Origin: Elephas maximus indicus
Lineage: Eukaryota; Chordata; Mammalia; Proboscidea; Elephantidae
Assembly (NCBI RefSeq): GCF_024166365.1
Contig: NC_064824.1
Location: 49,824,608 to 49,888,607, forward strand
Direction of reading: 5' to 3'
Length of the DNA: 64,000 nucleotides
The notes beneath the pieces are model-generated. The model made no database searches and was not told the DNA's origin. It saw nothing but the letters and a program-made list of their open reading frames with translations. Positions 1-13,100 of the stretch are shown piece by piece. How positions within the stretch are numbered: position 1 is the stretch's first letter; every line of letters starts with the position of its first letter. Both the position numbers and the translations under genes were made by a program.

Positions 1-2785
1 TCTATCCCTTCTCATTCTACAGTTTTATGAGTCTGTATAAAATTTTGTCTGCACATATTTATGTGTGTAATACATGTTGTGTATATATATTCAGATAGTT
101 CTAAGAAAGGTTAAGTGCTTCCTTCTTTGAACTGCAGATCTAAAAATAAGATACCTAGGTAATAAAATAAGTGCCTTCACTAAAAAAATAATAATAATAA
201 TAATAACAACATATCCTAGGCCAGTTAGTAGGATAGCAGTGAGCTGCAGGTAGGTCACTGTGACTTGAGACTAAATTGCAGCTTCAGTCCCTGTTCCCTT
301 TTATTACTGCCTGGAAGGCAGCTGCATCAGCCCCTTCAGCCAAGTCTCATTTTAAAAAATGTGCAGTGTGTTACAAGACCTTGCTGCTTCCCTAAACTGA
401 GCTGAAAGTGTGGGGCTGACTGTTGGTACCCTGCCACTAGTGAGTCCCATCTGTGACAGCTCTGGTTTGTGCAGTTTTTGAAAGCCTGACCTCTCAAGTT
501 ATTATTTAGGCTTTTCGTTTCTCAGCTTCTCCATCATACCCCAAACTCTGTTCTGCCCACTGTAGTTCTGCAGCCGTTCTTTATTTCTTTCACCTCAGTG
601 GAGCACGTGGCTCCTGCCCAGCTCTTCCATTCTGTATGTCAATCAGCCAAGGAGATAGAGTCATACTTAGTTTTCATTCACAACAATTTACTAAAACACA
701 GAAGAAACTGGCTCAGCGTTCCTGATGGTGGGCCAGCAGCTCCTGTCAGTCATCCCTTGTCTTGAAGTTGAGCCCGTTGACAGAATTTCCCCCCTCAGCT
801 CTGCATCACTGGAGGCTGGAATGGCCAACCATGGTAACATGAGCTGTAGGCTCTGTTTTGTTATGGCAGTTTGGTTTTGGCTATGAAAAATCAGGGCTCC
901 TTTCCTATCAATCAATTTACCAGCAACGAATGTGGTATCCTAGATTTACTGGTACACCACTAAGACAACAATGCTTTTTTCCATTTTGAAGTGTTTTCCA
1001 GGAATAGGAATAAAACTAGTAAATAGTGTAACCTGTGTACTCAGTACAAAGGACATGTTCAGTGCATTAGTGAAAGAAGGTAGTTTTGTTGTTGTTATTC
1101 TTGATCGTTTGATGCTTAGAGTTCCAGGCTTCCCAGGGGTTCATTGTGAAGAATACAATGCCTACAAGTACAGTTTTTTGCCACTGCCTTGATTCGTGCT
1201 AAGGCACCAGTTGTTTTGCCTACCGTTAGTGCAAATGTCAATTCTGTGAAAAAGGCAAGTAACATCTTAGTATTATTATAAAAATAGTTTGGACCTCACA
1301 GCCCCTGTCAAAGAGCCCCAGGGGCCCCCGGCATTTGAGGACTATACTTTATGAAGTGCTGCCCAAACCTATCATCTGTTATTTGTGCTAAGTAGAAGTG
1401 GTTACAGCCAGCTAAGAGCAAGATAATCAAAGACCCAGGCCAGAATAGTAGTTAGGGTAAGTTTGGGACAGAATACAGAAGGAAAAAAAAAGAGTGGTTA
1501 TTAAATGAGCCTTAGGAGGGAGCCGTGAACAAGCTTGAGGCATTTGCCTATTGTTGGCCTAAGGTCTTTGTTCTATTAAACAAAGAGACCTTGTCTTTCA
1601 GCCTCTGACTTCATAGCACACCTTTGTTTAATTTGACTTGAGGTTCAGGGATGAGGGGAGCATGGGTTGACATTTGTCTCCTGAGCATGTCCCAGGGTCT
1701 ATGGTGAAATCGCTGCAGGCTTGAAGCAGCTGAACCCTGTGCCATTACTGTGGGTTAGAAAACTGAAGCTACCACTGGAAATGTGTCGTCGTTTCCCTTC
1801 CCTTGCTTGAGTTATTTGTGTATGCTCAAAGGAAGCTGTGAGGAGAAATGGATGAAAGAAGGGACAGGGTTATGTTCTCTTCTCTTTTTGAGGGGTCTGA
1901 CTGAAAGCCTTTGTCAGTTAGGCCTCAGGTAGCCACTTAAATACTAGTCTTTTGTCAAACTAGAAGGTATTTTGGTCTTCCACTAGGAATGGAAGCCTTG
2001 AAGGAATCTGTTTTTGTCCTTCCTGATGACCAGGACATGTGAGTCTCACATTGAAGCAAGAGAGATTCAAGTTGGACATTGGGAATATTTCTGGAAGATG
2101 TCATTTAAGAGATACAGTAGTTTTCAGCAGAGATTGTGGAGCCTTCTCTAGAATTTAATGAAGGCCATCTCTTAGGAGTGATAACAATACATTTCTCGTT
2201 TAAGGTGAGGTATGGTCATGAATTGTCATACGGGGATTTTACTAGCCCTTTGCTTCTATGTCAGGATTCTTTATTCAGTGCAGCGAAACATGCATGGAAA
2301 GCAAAACTGTCATCTGGATGCTTTATCTGCCTGGTGCCAAACATTTGGATATTTGGAAACATCTGGAAAAGTGACTGAAGTTTTCACGAGAGTGTTTAGC
2401 GTTATGAGGATGAAACCTCTGTCTCATAATCGGAAGACTACCAGTACAAGATTGATCTAAATGTCTTATTAATTTATGAGAAAGGAAGGTTGAGTAGCTT
2501 TGTAAAATACATTCAGTTGTGTAGCTTTCATTACTTTTTATTTTAGTGGAGTGAGATAAGTTTGTTTAGTTTCAGAATGCTTCATTTAGATTGATATCTC
2601 TGCCTTTAAATCCCAAGGAGCCTTGGGAAGCAGCCCCAAGTCCGAATGGTCTGCTTTCGTCACGGCAACCACCGAGTGTACACGTATGAAATGTCTATTT
2701 GCCAGAGGGCAAAAATATAATAGACCCCAACAACCAACGAACACCACAGAAAAGGTTTTTTTTTTTTTTTTTTTATGGCATCAGT
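1..2785. other. Intronic sequence, no gene seen
   Basis: This is FMNL2 intron upstream of exon e1. A short (TAA)n run lies near 190-206 and a poly(T) run near 2,758-2,774. I found no exon, RNA gene or recognisable transposon. Small open frames here lack splice context and family resemblance. Confidence 0.6.
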
Positions 2786-2997
2786 AAGGAGCCCTGGTGG
2801 TGCAGTGGTTAAGTGCTTGGCTCTTAACTGAAGGGTCTGCATCAGCTGTTTGAACCTACCAGCTGCTGCACAGGAGAAAGATAGGGCAGTCTGTTTCCAT
2901 AAAGATTTATAGTCATGGAAACCCTATGGGGCAGCTCTACTCTGTTCTGTAGGGTTGCTATGATCTGAATCAACTGGACGGCAACAGTTTCGGTTTG
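2786..2997 (+). mobile_element. AfroSINE, long (older) form
   Basis: It starts 'ggagccctggtggtgcagtg', has the internal 'gagaaagat..ggcagtctg' block and the 'aaaccctatggggcagctc' tail, and ends in degraded 'aatcaactggacggcaacag'. It diverges clearly from younger copies. Confidence 0.88.
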
Positions 2998-4054
2998 TGT
3001 TACAGTGTCAGTAACCCTCATACTGCTGGTGCTCTGAGTAGAAGGTAGAAGATGTTTTTCACCTAGGACTATGTGAAATAACTGTTTACTCCATGAAGCT
3101 CTGAAAAGAAAACAGAACTTTAGTTTTCTGGCAGGCCCTGAGAAGGGTTGTCTAATCAGTCATAATAGACTGGGCTTCTAAAAGTGTGGCTTTCTGCAGG
3201 GAGCCCTGCGGATCCCAGGGGCCTATTGTGAGAAGAGAAAAAAGAAAGCATTGAGGCACAGGTGCCAGGCAACAGGGCAAGAAGGAAATACTTTAGCATG
3301 GGTCCTTTTAATTTTTATGTAACTAACCCAGAAGCATATTTATAACCACCTCATAAGAGCAGGCCTCATTCTGGCTGCAGATTTTGTGTTGCGCCCTGGG
3401 AGCTGCTGCCTGGGGAAGCCAGAGAGTATTGATGACCTCGAAAGTATACAGAGAGGTGGCTGCAGGGAGGGAGTCTGTTGTTCAACATCTGCTGTCAAGA
3501 CAATATACTTTATTGCAAGGCTTTTGTAAAATTGCCTTCTCTCAGCTATTAGCCTTTAGGGAAATCATCCCCTAACCTCTGCCCACACTTAGAGATGCTT
3601 TCAACTCCAGCCTCTTTTGCATCAAGGGCTCTGGCTTTATCCACATGGGTTGGAGACTATTCAGAAATTTCTTTCACAGATGTTTGAGAACAAAGTTGAG
3701 TTGCTTTTTGGCAGGAGTTGTGCTTTTTACTTCAGTTCTCTTTTAAGTGAAAATGTATCTAGCTTGTCCTGGGAGTGGACTGTTTTATCTGGGCAGGGCA
3801 GGATTTATCAGCGTCACAAGCATGAGTGAACCAGATGCCAGGAGCTAGTGATCTGGGCAGGGATGCTTGGTACCCAGGGCCTGTGTAGCCAAGTGCATCT
3901 CTCTGAATTTCGTTTGTGTAGAGCTTCCAGGCTGGTCAGTTTGGGAATATAGGCAGTCCCCAAGTGACAAGATTTGTTTCTGTGTCTTTAAGTCAAAATT
4001 GTAGGTGAGTCGAAACAGGTGCATATGGTTCTTGTTTAGTCTTTAGTGCAAGAA

Positions 4055-4243
4055 TGGAAACCCTGGTGGCATAGTGGATAAGAGTTTGGCGGCTAACTAA
4101 AAAGGTTGGCAGTTAGAATCTACCAGGTGATCCTTGAAAATCCTATGGGGGCAATCCTACTCTGTCCTATAGTGTCATTATGAGTCACAGTCAACGTAAC
4201 AGACAGCAGTTGGTTTGGGTTTTTTTTTTTTTTTTTTTTTGGT
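4055..4243 (+). mobile_element. AfroSINE with target-site duplication
   Basis: The SINE runs from 'ggaaaccctggtggcatagt' to a poly(T) stretch at 4,221-4,240. It is flanked by a 13-bp duplication, tttagtgcaagaa, at 4,042-4,054 and 4,244-4,256, so the insertion is nearly intact. Confidence 0.9.
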
Positions 4244-5096
4244 TTTAGTGCAAGAAAAGGCTGGAAGCCTTTTCAATGATTGAAAAGCTGCATGTGACAC
4301 AAGTGAAGGTGTTTGGGATGAAGAATTTATTGCCAGTAGGGGTCGGTTCAGTCCTTTCAAAGTGAGGGCAAATTTACATAACATTAAAAGGCAGGGACTG
4401 GGTGTCTGTAAGTCTGACATTTGGAAGGGTGGGGCGGGGGGGCTGCCTGTATTGCCATGCTGAGATTAGAATTTTAGAGCTTCAAGATATCTAGTAAATG
4501 GTTTTTTTCAAGCCTTTGTTAGCAATGAAATCTTATTTTTTTTAAAAAGAAACCCTACCAAGTAGCTCAGTATAATAAAACAGATCTGGATAAGTGACAG
4601 TAGAAATCCCAGGAATCTTACTTATTTGTGCTCTCCCTTTCCCCGAGAAGCCCCTCCCTCACCTTTGGTTCTCCACAAAGCGCTCCTCTGTAACCCTATG
4701 GCTTCTTAAAGCACAGCTTGAAAACCAGGGGTATAATCTAAGACCCTCAAGCGAATAACTGAAGGCCAGGAAGGTTTACTGAGTGTCCAGTGTCACAATG
4801 AGGTGTAGTGGCAGGATGTGACTTACTCCATGTTTTCTGGTCTCTGTTTAATACTCCATGGAGTTTCATTTCTGCCCTCACACCCCCTCACCTCCATCAG
4901 CGTTAGAGAGCTTTAAAGGGTCAAAGAAGGACTGATGTCGTTGAAGACCCCATAGGGGTTGGTGGCTGGGTCAGCATACTGAAGGCTGTGCTCCAAGGTT
5001 GGTGCTTTGGTGCTTTACTTTACGCAGTACAAACTAAGTTTGGTGAATTCACTCATGCTATTCGAACTTAGTGTTACAGTAGAGTATATGCTTTGC

Positions 5097-5310
5097 CAAG
5101 GAGCCCTGGTTTCTCAAACGGTTAAGCCCTTGGCTGCTAACTAAAAGGTTGGTAGTTCAAACCCACCCAGTAGCTCCATGGGAGAGAGACCTGGCAGTCT
5201 GCTTCCGTAAAGATTACAGCCAAGAAAACCCTATGGGGCAGTTCTACTCTGTAACACATGGGGTCAGTGTGAATTGAAGTCCACTTGACAGCACCTAACA
5301 ACAACAGATA
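5097..5310 (+). mobile_element. AfroSINE, long form
   Basis: It runs from 'ggagccctggtttctcaaac' through 'ggcagtctgcttccgtaaag' and 'aaaaccctatggggcagttc' to a tail 'cacctaacaacaacag'. Confidence 0.88.
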
Positions 5311-6730
5311 CGCTTTCCCAAAGCATAAACTTTTATTTTTCTGTTTGTTTATTTAGTTTTTGGTAGCCCTGGCTGCTACCAGTGGAAGTCTAATTCCTGA
5401 TGGAGTAGTCAAATGCACACAAGAGCTTCTTTCTGTTTGGTCTGCTCTGATAGGCTTTTCTGTAGCTGTCTCTCTTAGACTTATTCCCCATTCCACCTAT
5501 TCAAATGGCTATTTTTTTTATTGATATAGGAAATCAGTGTGCAAGCTAGTGGAGGAAGGAGAAGAGAAACACCAGTGAATATAAAAGTCAAGCAATGACA
5601 AAATTCAGTTGCAGTAGTACAATTTCTTATTTAAAAGTTTTCAGATCATTTATTGTCTGGCCTTTGTTGGCAGCTGGAAGTTATATGCAGCCTCCATGCA
5701 AATGTGCTCCTGGCTCCTTTATATGTTGTGATGAAGCCCTTGAGAGCATTCCCACAGAGGCCAGGGTATAAATTCTGAAAACAACAGAAAATCAGCGTCT
5801 CATTTCGTTCATCCTCACCAATTTTCTAAAACGAGCCAGTTTTAAAGGAGAGAGGAGGCATGTTCAGCCATGATGGTTCTGGTTTAATAGCATATGGGGG
5901 TGGTCCAGATGTGAGCAGTGTGAGCTAAGATGAGTTTCTTTGATGTGGGACACAACTTTGACCAACCTTCTCCAACCATATCTAACCATTTCCTATGGGA
6001 TTGCAGTATACACTTGCTTAATGATTGCAAAAGTCATATAAAAACAAATGTGAATCTGGTTCGCATGCTTCCTTCAGCATAATGAAGGGGGGCTCTGGAA
6101 CCCATGTTGTCCCTGTGGAACAATGTCAGCAAGTGTCACCCTGAATTTGTTAGTTGAGATGGGCAGCAAAGCAGTCTAAATCTTTTCAGAGGGTATACCA
6201 GTACCTGAGCTGGTACTCGGGGCCCCTTCTAGTTCTACAGTGGGTGAGGACAGTGGTCAGATCATTCTTCCAAGGTTTCCTTGAGCTGACCTCTACATTG
6301 GCAACGTTTCATTTCATGAATTTGGACTCGGGTTTTTTTTTTTTTTTCACTAAGTTCAGAGCAACTGTAAATCAGAAGGTATTTAAGTCCATTACTTTTG
6401 AAGATTAAAGATATTTCTGTTTCATAACACACATGTTCTCAATATGGATTTGTCTGTTGACAGAATGAGGGATTTCTAAAGAAATTCATGTATTCAAGGC
6501 TTTAAAACTTTTCAGTCTTGTTTCCTGGGCTAGTATCATGATCTTTGGGATCTTTACCCGGCATGATTTTAACCTAGCATTGCTTGTTCTGGATTTGGTA
6601 TCATCTCTTTTTGTTAACAGGCACTAATTTGTTTGTTTTGTTGCTGTCCACATGTGTTTTCCACAGCCACATAAAGTCCATTTTCTCCAGTGCCTGGGAC
6701 ACAATGTCTGATTACTTGTGATTTCCCTTA
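5311..6730. other. Intronic sequence, nothing recognised
   Basis: This AT-rich FMNL2 intron sequence shows no coding, RNA or clear repeat signature. Confidence 0.5.
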
Positions 6731-6734
6731 TTAT

Positions 6735-6780
6735 TGTAGTCACCGTGAGTGGGCATTGACTCGATGGCAACTGGTTTATT
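6735..6780 (+). mobile_element. AfroSINE 3' fragment
   Basis: Only the tail is left: 'gtcaccgtgagtgggcattg' then 'actcgatggcaactggttta'. Confidence 0.55.
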
Positions 6781-6951
6781 CTATGCAGGGGCAGAGGGCT
6801 AATTCCTGCTGGATTCCTATGGTTGTAGCAACTGTGTTTCTTAATTTGTGTTGCCAAGTTGGGTGTTGAATGAGTTGGAGAGTTAACAGTCTAGCTATCC
6901 AGTTTATAGCAGATACCAGTAAGTCTGGTTTAATATTGTGTCTAAGTCACT

Positions 6952-7095
6952 GGTCCCCAAATGCTGGTTCAGCGACGATGAGTGCTTTTTAAAACACAGT
7001 GTCCTAGTCTAATCCACAGAGATTTTCATCCAGTATGTCTCAATTCAGATCCCAAGAATCTGTGGTTTCTTGAAAGTTCCATGGGCAGCTCTGGT
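6952..7095 (+). mobile_element. MER5-like hAT DNA transposon relic
   Basis: It resembles MER5A in order: 'tggtccccaaatgctggtt', 'ttaaaacacagtgtcctag', 'cacagagattttcatccag', 'gatcccaagaatctgtggtt'. No ends or duplication can be defined, and it is far too decayed to be mobile. Confidence 0.55.
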
Positions 7096-7139
7096 GTGCG
7101 GGCTCAAGTGTATTCACGATGAAATGATCGTTAGGCTCT

Positions 7140-7295
7140 TAGACTCTTGTTCTGCCACCCTGTACTGACCTTCTGTCATGCCAGAAATACTTGACCTGCC
7201 TGGGCATCAGTCTCTCAATCATAAATCAAAGGCACCGGATTACCCAAGGTTCATTCCAGCTTTCTAAATTTCTCTGGGATTTGTAGAGCTTTACC
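7140..7295 (+). mobile_element. MIR-like SINE relic
   Basis: The segment 'acttgacctgcctgggcatc' followed by 'aatcataaatcaaaggcacc' and 'attccagctttctaaatttc' resembles the central and 3' part of a MIR-type element. Confidence 0.45.
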
Positions 7296-7345
7296 CTCCT
7301 GGGAATTGTATTCATCATCACTTTTTATTGGTAGCTATTGCCTCT

Positions 7346-7382
7346 TCGAATCGACTTGACGGCACTGGGTACTGGGTTGGGT
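7346..7382 (+). mobile_element. AfroSINE tail fragment
   Basis: Only 'gaatcgacttgacggcactg' and 'ggtactgggttggg' are left, matching the young AfroSINE 3' end. Confidence 0.55.
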
Positions 7383-7550
7383 ATTGCCTCTTCTAGTTCA
7401 GTGAGTGCCTAGTTGCTCAACAGGACTTTAATCACAGAATCTGTCTTGGGCCTGTGCCTGGATTGAAGAAGTCCTCTCTTTTTCTTCCTGCTGCTTCCAG
7501 CGTCTAAGACAGATGAAAGTAACCATTCTCCTGGGAAGCAGTTTCTTTCT

Positions 7551-8735
7551 TTTTTTAAAATTTTATTGTGCTTTAGGCGCAAGTTTACAGCTCAAGTTAA
7601 ATTTCTCATTCAAAAATGTATACACATAATTGTTTCATGACATTGGTTGCAGTCCCCAGTGTGACAGCATGCTACCCTTTCCACTCCAGGTTCCCTGTAT
7701 CCATTTGTCCGGTTGCTGTCCTTTCCTGCGTTCTTGTCTTGTTTATGGACAGGAGCTGCCCATTTGGTCCCATGTATTTGGTTGAACTAAGAAGCTCATT
7801 CCTCATGTGTTTATTTTTTGTTTTATAGGCCTGTCTAATCTTTGTGTAAAAAGTGGGCTTCGGGAATGGTTTCAGCTCTGGGTTAGCAGGGTGTCCAGGG
7901 CCCATAGTCTGGCGGGTTCCTCCAGTCTCTATCAGACGAGTAAGTCCGGTCTTTTTTTGTGAATTTAAGTTGTGTTCTGTATTTTTCTTCTGTTCTGTCT
8001 GGGACTCTCTTTTGTAATCCCTGTCAGAGTGGTCATTGATGGTTGGGCACCATCTAATTCCTCTGGTCTCAAGCTGCTAGAGTCTGTGGTTCATGTGGTC
8101 CTTTAGTCCTTTGGGTTAATATTTTCCTTCTGTCTTTGGTTTCCTTCATTCTCCTTTGCTCTGGATGGGATGGGACCAATGGATGTATCTTAGGTGGCTG
8201 CTAGCAAGCTTTTAAGACCGCAGATGCTACTCACCAAAGCAGAATGTAGAACATACTCTTTATAAGCTGTTATGCCAGTTGAGCTAGATATCCCCTGAGA
8301 CTATGGTCGCCAGCCCCAGCTACTCAGTCCCTCAAAATATTTGAATGTGTTAAGGAAACTTGTATGCTTTTGCTTTAGACCAGCTGTCCTAACTTTTCCT
8401 ATATTGTGTTGTCCTTCCCTTCACAGAAGTTGACACTTGTCTACTATCTAGTTAGTGAATTACCCTCCTTCCTCCCTCCCCACCTCATAACCATTGAAGA
8501 ATTTTTTTTCTGTGTGTAAACCTTTTCTTGAGTTCTTATTGATGGTGGTCTCATACAATATTTGTCCTTTTGTAACTGACTGATTTCACTCATCATAATT
8601 CCCTCGAGATTCATCCATGTCGTGAGATACTTTGTGGATTCATCATTGTTCTTTATTGTTGCATAGTATTGCATTGTGTGTGTATACCATAATTTGTCCG
8701 TTCTTCAGTTGATGGGCGTTTACGTTGTTTCAGGA
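7551..8735 (-). mobile_element. 5'-truncated L1 with afrotherian-type 3' UTR
   Basis: Read on the - strand, the right part (8,444-8,735) encodes a decayed ORF2 end (peptide MQYYATIKNNDESTKYL, then TTWMNLEGIMMSE). A 3' UTR of about 900 bp follows, ending at a short T run near 7,551. The UTR shares blocks with the copies at 9,293 and 24,736, for example 'ccctgtcagag' and the block around 'tagtcctttggg'. Confidence 0.85.
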
Positions 8736-8959
8736 AACAAGTTCTTAAGTTCTCATAAAGAAAATTATGGCCATAATTATGGCCTTTTCTAATCATGCCT
8801 TAGCAATTTTCACCCACTGGGCTAGGGAAACTTGTCCCTTCACATACAAGATGTGACTGATGTCAGTGGTCTGGGGACCTTGCCTGTTCTGCCTCACCAT
8901 TCCCTTCCATGATAGCCTTTTGTTTCCAGAAATCTGTTGTATATTCTCTACTAGTAAAC

Positions 8960-9165
8960 CAGTTGTTGTTAAGTCACCTCTAACTTGTGGCAGCCCTATG
9001 CGTGTCTGAGTAGAACTATGCTCCATAGGGTTTTCAATGCCTGATACTTTAGAAGATTACCAGTCCTTTCTTCCAAGGTACTTCTGGGTTCACTTGAACC
9101 TCCTACCTTTCCATCAGCTGCTGAGTACATTAATCTTTTGAACCGCCCAGGCACTCCTGTATACT
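8960..9165 (-). mobile_element. Old AfroSINE-related copy
   Basis: In reverse it runs 'agttgttgttaagtcacctc', 'gagtagaactatgctccata', 'gggttttcaatg', and ends 'accgcccaggcactcc'. It is strongly diverged from the young SINEs. Confidence 0.65.
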
Positions 9166-9250
9166 CTCTAGAGGAGCCTTAAAATGTTGGTCCCATAACA
9201 TAGTTTATAAAGAAAATGTTCTATATCCTGGAAATAGGTTGAGTAGTGTC

Positions 9251-9625
9251 TGGGTAAGTAGCATCTGGGGTCTTAAAAGCTTGTGAGTGACTGTCTAAGA
9301 TACTCCAGTGGTCCCACCCCCTCTGGAGCAAGGGAGAATGAAGAAAACCAAAGACACAAGAGAAAGATTAGTCCAAAGGACTAATGGATGACAACTACCA
9401 CAGCCTCCACCAGACTGAGTCCAGCACAACTAGACAGTGTTTGGCTACCACCACCAACTGCTCTGACAGGGATCACAATAAATGGTCCCGGGCAGAGCTG
9501 GAGACAAATGTAGAACAAAATTCTAACTCACAAAAAAAGACCAGACTTGCCAAACTTAAAAGAAAAGTAGTCTTTCGCTTTGAGAACAAACAACATCAGA
9601 TGACAGCCTGAATCTAGGACGCAGG
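9251..9625 (+). mobile_element. L1 3'-UTR segment, sense
   Basis: It matches in reverse complement the L1 UTR at 25,015-25,320: 'ggggtcttaaaagc', 'gattagtccaaaggactaat', 'gctctgacagggatcacaat', 'ggagacaaatgtagaac'. It lies just upstream of an L1 of the same orientation whose own 3' UTR lacks this part. Confidence 0.75.
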
Positions 9626-10027
9626 ACTGCATCAGCCGGATACCAGCCTAGGTAACGAACATTCAAGGATTGATCAAAATTAAAGCAACAATGTCAGAAC
9701 CATAAAAGGAATAAATGGTTTAAGTGTAGAACTTTCAAATGGTGAGGAAGGCAAGGTGATACTAAGTGATAAAAGACTGGTTCAAATTTAGGAAGATAAG
9801 GGTAAATTTCATGGTAACCACAAAGAAAATTAACAAACCTACTCATCAAAATAAAGAAGAAAAACAAAGTTTCAGTAAACACAAAATCTACAAAACAAAA
9901 GAAATGGAAAAAAAAAGTACAGGCAAAAGAAATTCAGCACAGGAGTGTAAGAGGAACAGAGAAAACATCAACACCACCAAAAAACCACTACAAAATGAGA
10001 GCAGTAAACTCACATCTATTAGTAATT

Positions 10028-10194
10028 ACGAAACTCTGGTGGCGTAGTGGTTACGCACTATGGCTGGCAACGAAAAGGTCGACAGTTCAAATTCACCAGG
10101 TGCTCTTTGGAAACTATGGGGCAGGTCTTCTGACCTGTGCGTTGCTATGAGTTGGAACTGACTCGATGGCAACAGGTTTTTTGGTTTTTATCAA
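10028..10194 (+). mobile_element. AfroSINE inside L1
   Basis: It runs from 'gaaactctggtggcgtagtg' to 'actgactcgatggcaacagg' and a T-rich tail. It splits the L1 ORF2 start, where 'attagtaatta' and 'atcaataatta' flank it. Confidence 0.9.
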
Positions 10195-13100
10195 TAATTA
10201 CACTGAACGTAAATGACCTAAATGTGTACATACAGCAACAGAGAGTGACAGAATGGATTAAAAAAAAAAAGATCCATCAGTATGCTATTTACAGGAGACA
10301 CACCTTAGAAACAAAGATATAAATTTATTAAAAATCAAAGAATGGAAAATATTATATCAAGCAAATAGCTACCAAAAAAGAGCAGGAGTGGCAATACTCA
10401 TTTCAGATAAAATACACTTTAAAACAAAATCTATCATAAAAGACAAGGAAGGATATTATATAATGATTAAAGTGACAGTCAATCCATCATGAAGACATAA
10501 CCGTAATATTTATGCACCCCATGACAGGGCTTCAAAATACATAAAACAAACTCTAATAGCACTGAAAATGGAAATTGACTGCTCCACAATAAAGGTAGGA
10601 GACTTCAACACACCACTCTGGGTAAAGGACAGACATATAGAAAGAAACTCAACAAAGGTACAGGAGATAGAAGGCCAAAATCAACCAACTTGACCTCATA
10701 AACATGTATAGAACATTCCACCTAATAGCTGCAAAGTACACATTCTATTCCAACACACATGGAACGTTCTCCAGAATAGACCACATCTTAGGCCACATAG
10801 CAACCCTCAACAAAATCTGAAACAATGAGATAATAGAAACAATGCCATCAAAGTAGAAATTAACAACAAGAAGGGCAAAGACAAAAAAATCAATTACATG
10901 GAGACTGAATAACACCCTGCCTAAAAACCACTGGGTAATAGATGGAATAAAAAAATTCCTAGAATCAAACAAGAATGAAAACAAATCATACCAAAACCTC
11001 TGGGATGCAGCAAAGGCAGTGCCCAGAGGTGAATTTATAGCAATAGATGCATACATCAAAAAAGAAAAAAGGGAGAAAATCAAAACATTAGCTACACAAC
11101 TCAAACAAATAGAGAACAGCAAAAGAAGCCCATGGCCACCAGAAAAAAGGGAATAATAAAAATCAGAGGAGAAGTAAATGAAATAGAGAATAGAAAAACA
11201 ATAGAAAGAATCAGAAAAACCAAAAGTTGGTTCTCTGAAAGGATCAACAAAATTGACAAACTGGCCAAATGACGAAAGAAAAACAGGAGAGGATGCACAT
11301 AACCCAAATAGGAAATACGGGACATTACAACAGACCCAACTGAAACAAAGAGTCATAACTGAGCACTATGAAAAACTATACTCCAACAAATTTGAAAATC
11401 TAGAGAAAACGGGCAAATTTCTAGAAACATATTACCTGCCAAAACTAACACAAAATGTTAAAAATCTGAAAAGACCCATAACGAGAAGAAATTAAAAAGG
11501 TAATAAACTATGCCCCCCCCCCCCCAAAAAAAAAGCCTTGGCCCAGATAGCTTCGCTGGAGAATTCTACCAAACAAGCGGAGAGGAGCTTGCACCAGTAC
11601 TACTCAAACTATTTCAGAACATAGAAAAGGAAAGGATGCTTTCGAATTCATTCTGTGAAGCCAGCGTAACACTGATATGGAAACCAGGGAAAGACACTGC
11701 AAAAAAAAGAAACTTAAAGATCATTTATCTCTCGTGAATATAAATGCAAAAATTCTTAATAAAATTCTAGCCAATAGAATTCAGCATCATATCAAATAAT
11801 ATACCACCACCAAGTGGAATTCATACCAGGTATATATTTTTTTTTTTATATAAGGATGGTTCAACATTAGAAAATCAATCCATCACATAACTAAAAGAAA
11901 CACATGATCATCTCAATCAATGCAGAAAAGACATTTGACAAAGTCCTACCTATTTCTGATAAAACTGATAAAAACTGTCAAAAAAAAAAAAAAAAAAAGG
12001 AATAGAAGGGAAATTCCTCAACCTAATAAAGGACATTTCCACAAAACCAATAGCTAGCATCATTCTTAATGGAGAGAGGCTGAAATCATTTCCCTTTAGA
12101 ACAGAAACAAGACAAGGATACCCTTTATCACCACTCCTATTTAACATTGTGCTGAAGTCCTAGCTAGAGCAATAAGGGAAGAAAAAGAAATAAAGGGCAT
12201 CCAAATTGGTAATGAAGTAAAGCTGTCCCTATTTGCAGATGATATGATACTATATGTAGAAAACCCAGAAGACTGCATGAGAAAACTACTAGAACTAATA
12301 GAAAGATTCAGCAGAGTGGCACGGTACAAGATAAACATAGAAAAATCATTTGGATTCCTATATACCAATAGAGGATGACGAGAAAGAAATCAGGAAAACA
12401 ACACCATTTATAATAGCCCATAAAAAAATAATATACTTGGGAATAAATCTAACCAGGGATGTACAAGACCTATACTAAGAAAACTGCAAAACACTGCTGC
12501 AAGAAACCAAAAGAGATTTACATAAATGGAAAAACATACCATGCTCATGGATAGATAAGACTCAACATTGTGAAAATGTCAATTTTACCCAAAGCAATCT
12601 ACAAATACAATGCAGTCCCTATCCAAATAACAAAAGCATGCTTTAAATAGATGGAAATTTAATCATTAACTTTATATGGAAGGGGAAGAAGCCCCGAATA
12701 AGTAAAGCACTACTGAAGAAAAAGAATAAAGTAGGAGGACTCTCACTACCTGACCTCAGAACCTACTATGTAGCTATGGTGGTCAAAACAGCCTGGTACT
12801 GGTAGAACGACAGATACATTGACTGATGAACAGAACTGAGAACCCAGATGTAAACCCATCCACCTACAGCCACCTGATCTTCAACAAGGTCACAAAGTCC
12901 GTGGAATGGGGAAAAGATAGTCTTTTTAACAAGCAGTGCTGGCAGAACTGAATGTCCATCTGCAAAAAAATGAAACATGACCTGTACCCCACACAAAAAC
13001 TAATGCAAAATGGATCAGAGACCTAAATGTAAAACCAAAAACTATAAAGACTGTAGAAGAAAAAACAGGATCAAGCTAGAGGCCCTAATACACGGCATTA

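Noticed and set aside
10745..11356. The longest open frame of the window, 203 codons on the - strand
   Set aside because: It is antisense to L1 ORF2. The A-rich sense strand of L1 gives Phe/Leu/Ser-rich shadows on the other strand. There is no start context, splice evidence or family resemblance.
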